Assembly (NCBI GenBank): GCA_003963005.1
Contig: RXJW01000145.1
Coordinates: 1-50,139 of the forward strand
Direction of reading: 5' to 3'
Origin: Burkholderiales bacterium
Lineage (GTDB): Bacteria > Pseudomonadota > Gammaproteobacteria > Burkholderiales > Burkholderiaceae_C
Length of the DNA stretch: 50,139 nt
The notes under the pieces: model-generated
The model's database searches: none
Seen by the model: the letters and a program-made list of their open reading frames with translations, nothing else
Told to the model about the DNA's origin: nothing
Made by a program: the position numbers and the translations under genes
Part shown: positions 48,538 to 50,139 of the stretch, piece by piece
Layout: the number at the start of each line of letters is the position of its first letter
How positions within the stretch are numbered: the stretch's first letter is position 1

Positions 48538-50139
<1,602 letters not shown>

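Overview
The window is GC-rich (well over 60% G+C by eye) and densely coded. The gene content, the codon use and a LexA box of the form CTGT-N8-ACAG suggest a betaproteobacterium, most likely Burkholderiales (Mitsuaria/Roseateles/Rubrivivax-like). That placement is inference; no rRNA or other marker gene is present.

Layout. (1) 1-3.0 kb: the right end of an IS3-family element has inserted into, and truncated, an nSTAND-type NTPase gene that sits directly downstream of a CHAT (caspase-like) protease gene. (2) 3.1-5.8 kb: a ModE-like regulator divergent from modABC (molybdate uptake), with a candidate ModE operator between them. (3) 5.8-6.2 kb: a textbook LexA box in front of an unrecognised 90-aa gene. 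(4) 6.3-22.8 kb (minus strand): a long, translationally coupled type III secretion (T3SS) operon in the order lytic transglycosylase, sctV, C, D, F, I, J, K, L, N, O, P, an unknown gene, sensor kinase, response regulator, sctQ, R, S, T, then two unknown genes. (5) 23.1-26.9 kb (plus strand): sctU, a FliO-like gene, a GNAT acetyltransferase, an unknown gene and a glycine-zipper protein whose C-terminus resembles the needle subunit. (6) 27.0-34.1 kb: an unrecognised envelope/secreted cassette built from paralogous pairs. (7) 34.1-39.3 kb (minus strand): candidate T3SS substrates, namely a LysM/amidase-like protein, a glycine-zipper protein with an ExK-type motif and a NopE-like DUF1521 autocleavage protein. 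(8) 39.3-43.8 kb: heme oxygenase, a small conserved protein, an Lrp/AsnC regulator divergent from an acetolactate synthase, and an SDR oxidoreductase. (9) 44.2-50.1 kb (minus strand): a coupled hemicellulose-use operon (GH1, GPH-family sugar transporter, GH43, GH39, GH5).

Main discovery. Three loci in the T3SS island (25.9, 36.5 and 39.3 kb) carry the same composite promoter element: three tandem 16-bp units (type TGCGGSNNNCCC-N4), then exactly 23 bp, then a TGYAAT hexamer. Each copy points at a candidate secreted-protein gene: the NopE-like gene, the LysM/amidase gene and the glycine-zipper/needle-like gene. I take this to be the operator-promoter of a T3SS substrate regulon. The structural operons instead share a different signal, two CCTAGAARTAGG dyads 60 bp apart in the sctU-side leader, which would suit the FixJ/NarL-type response regulator encoded inside the sct operon. 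Together they suggest a two-tier regulatory scheme: a two-component system for the apparatus and an unidentified activator for the substrates.
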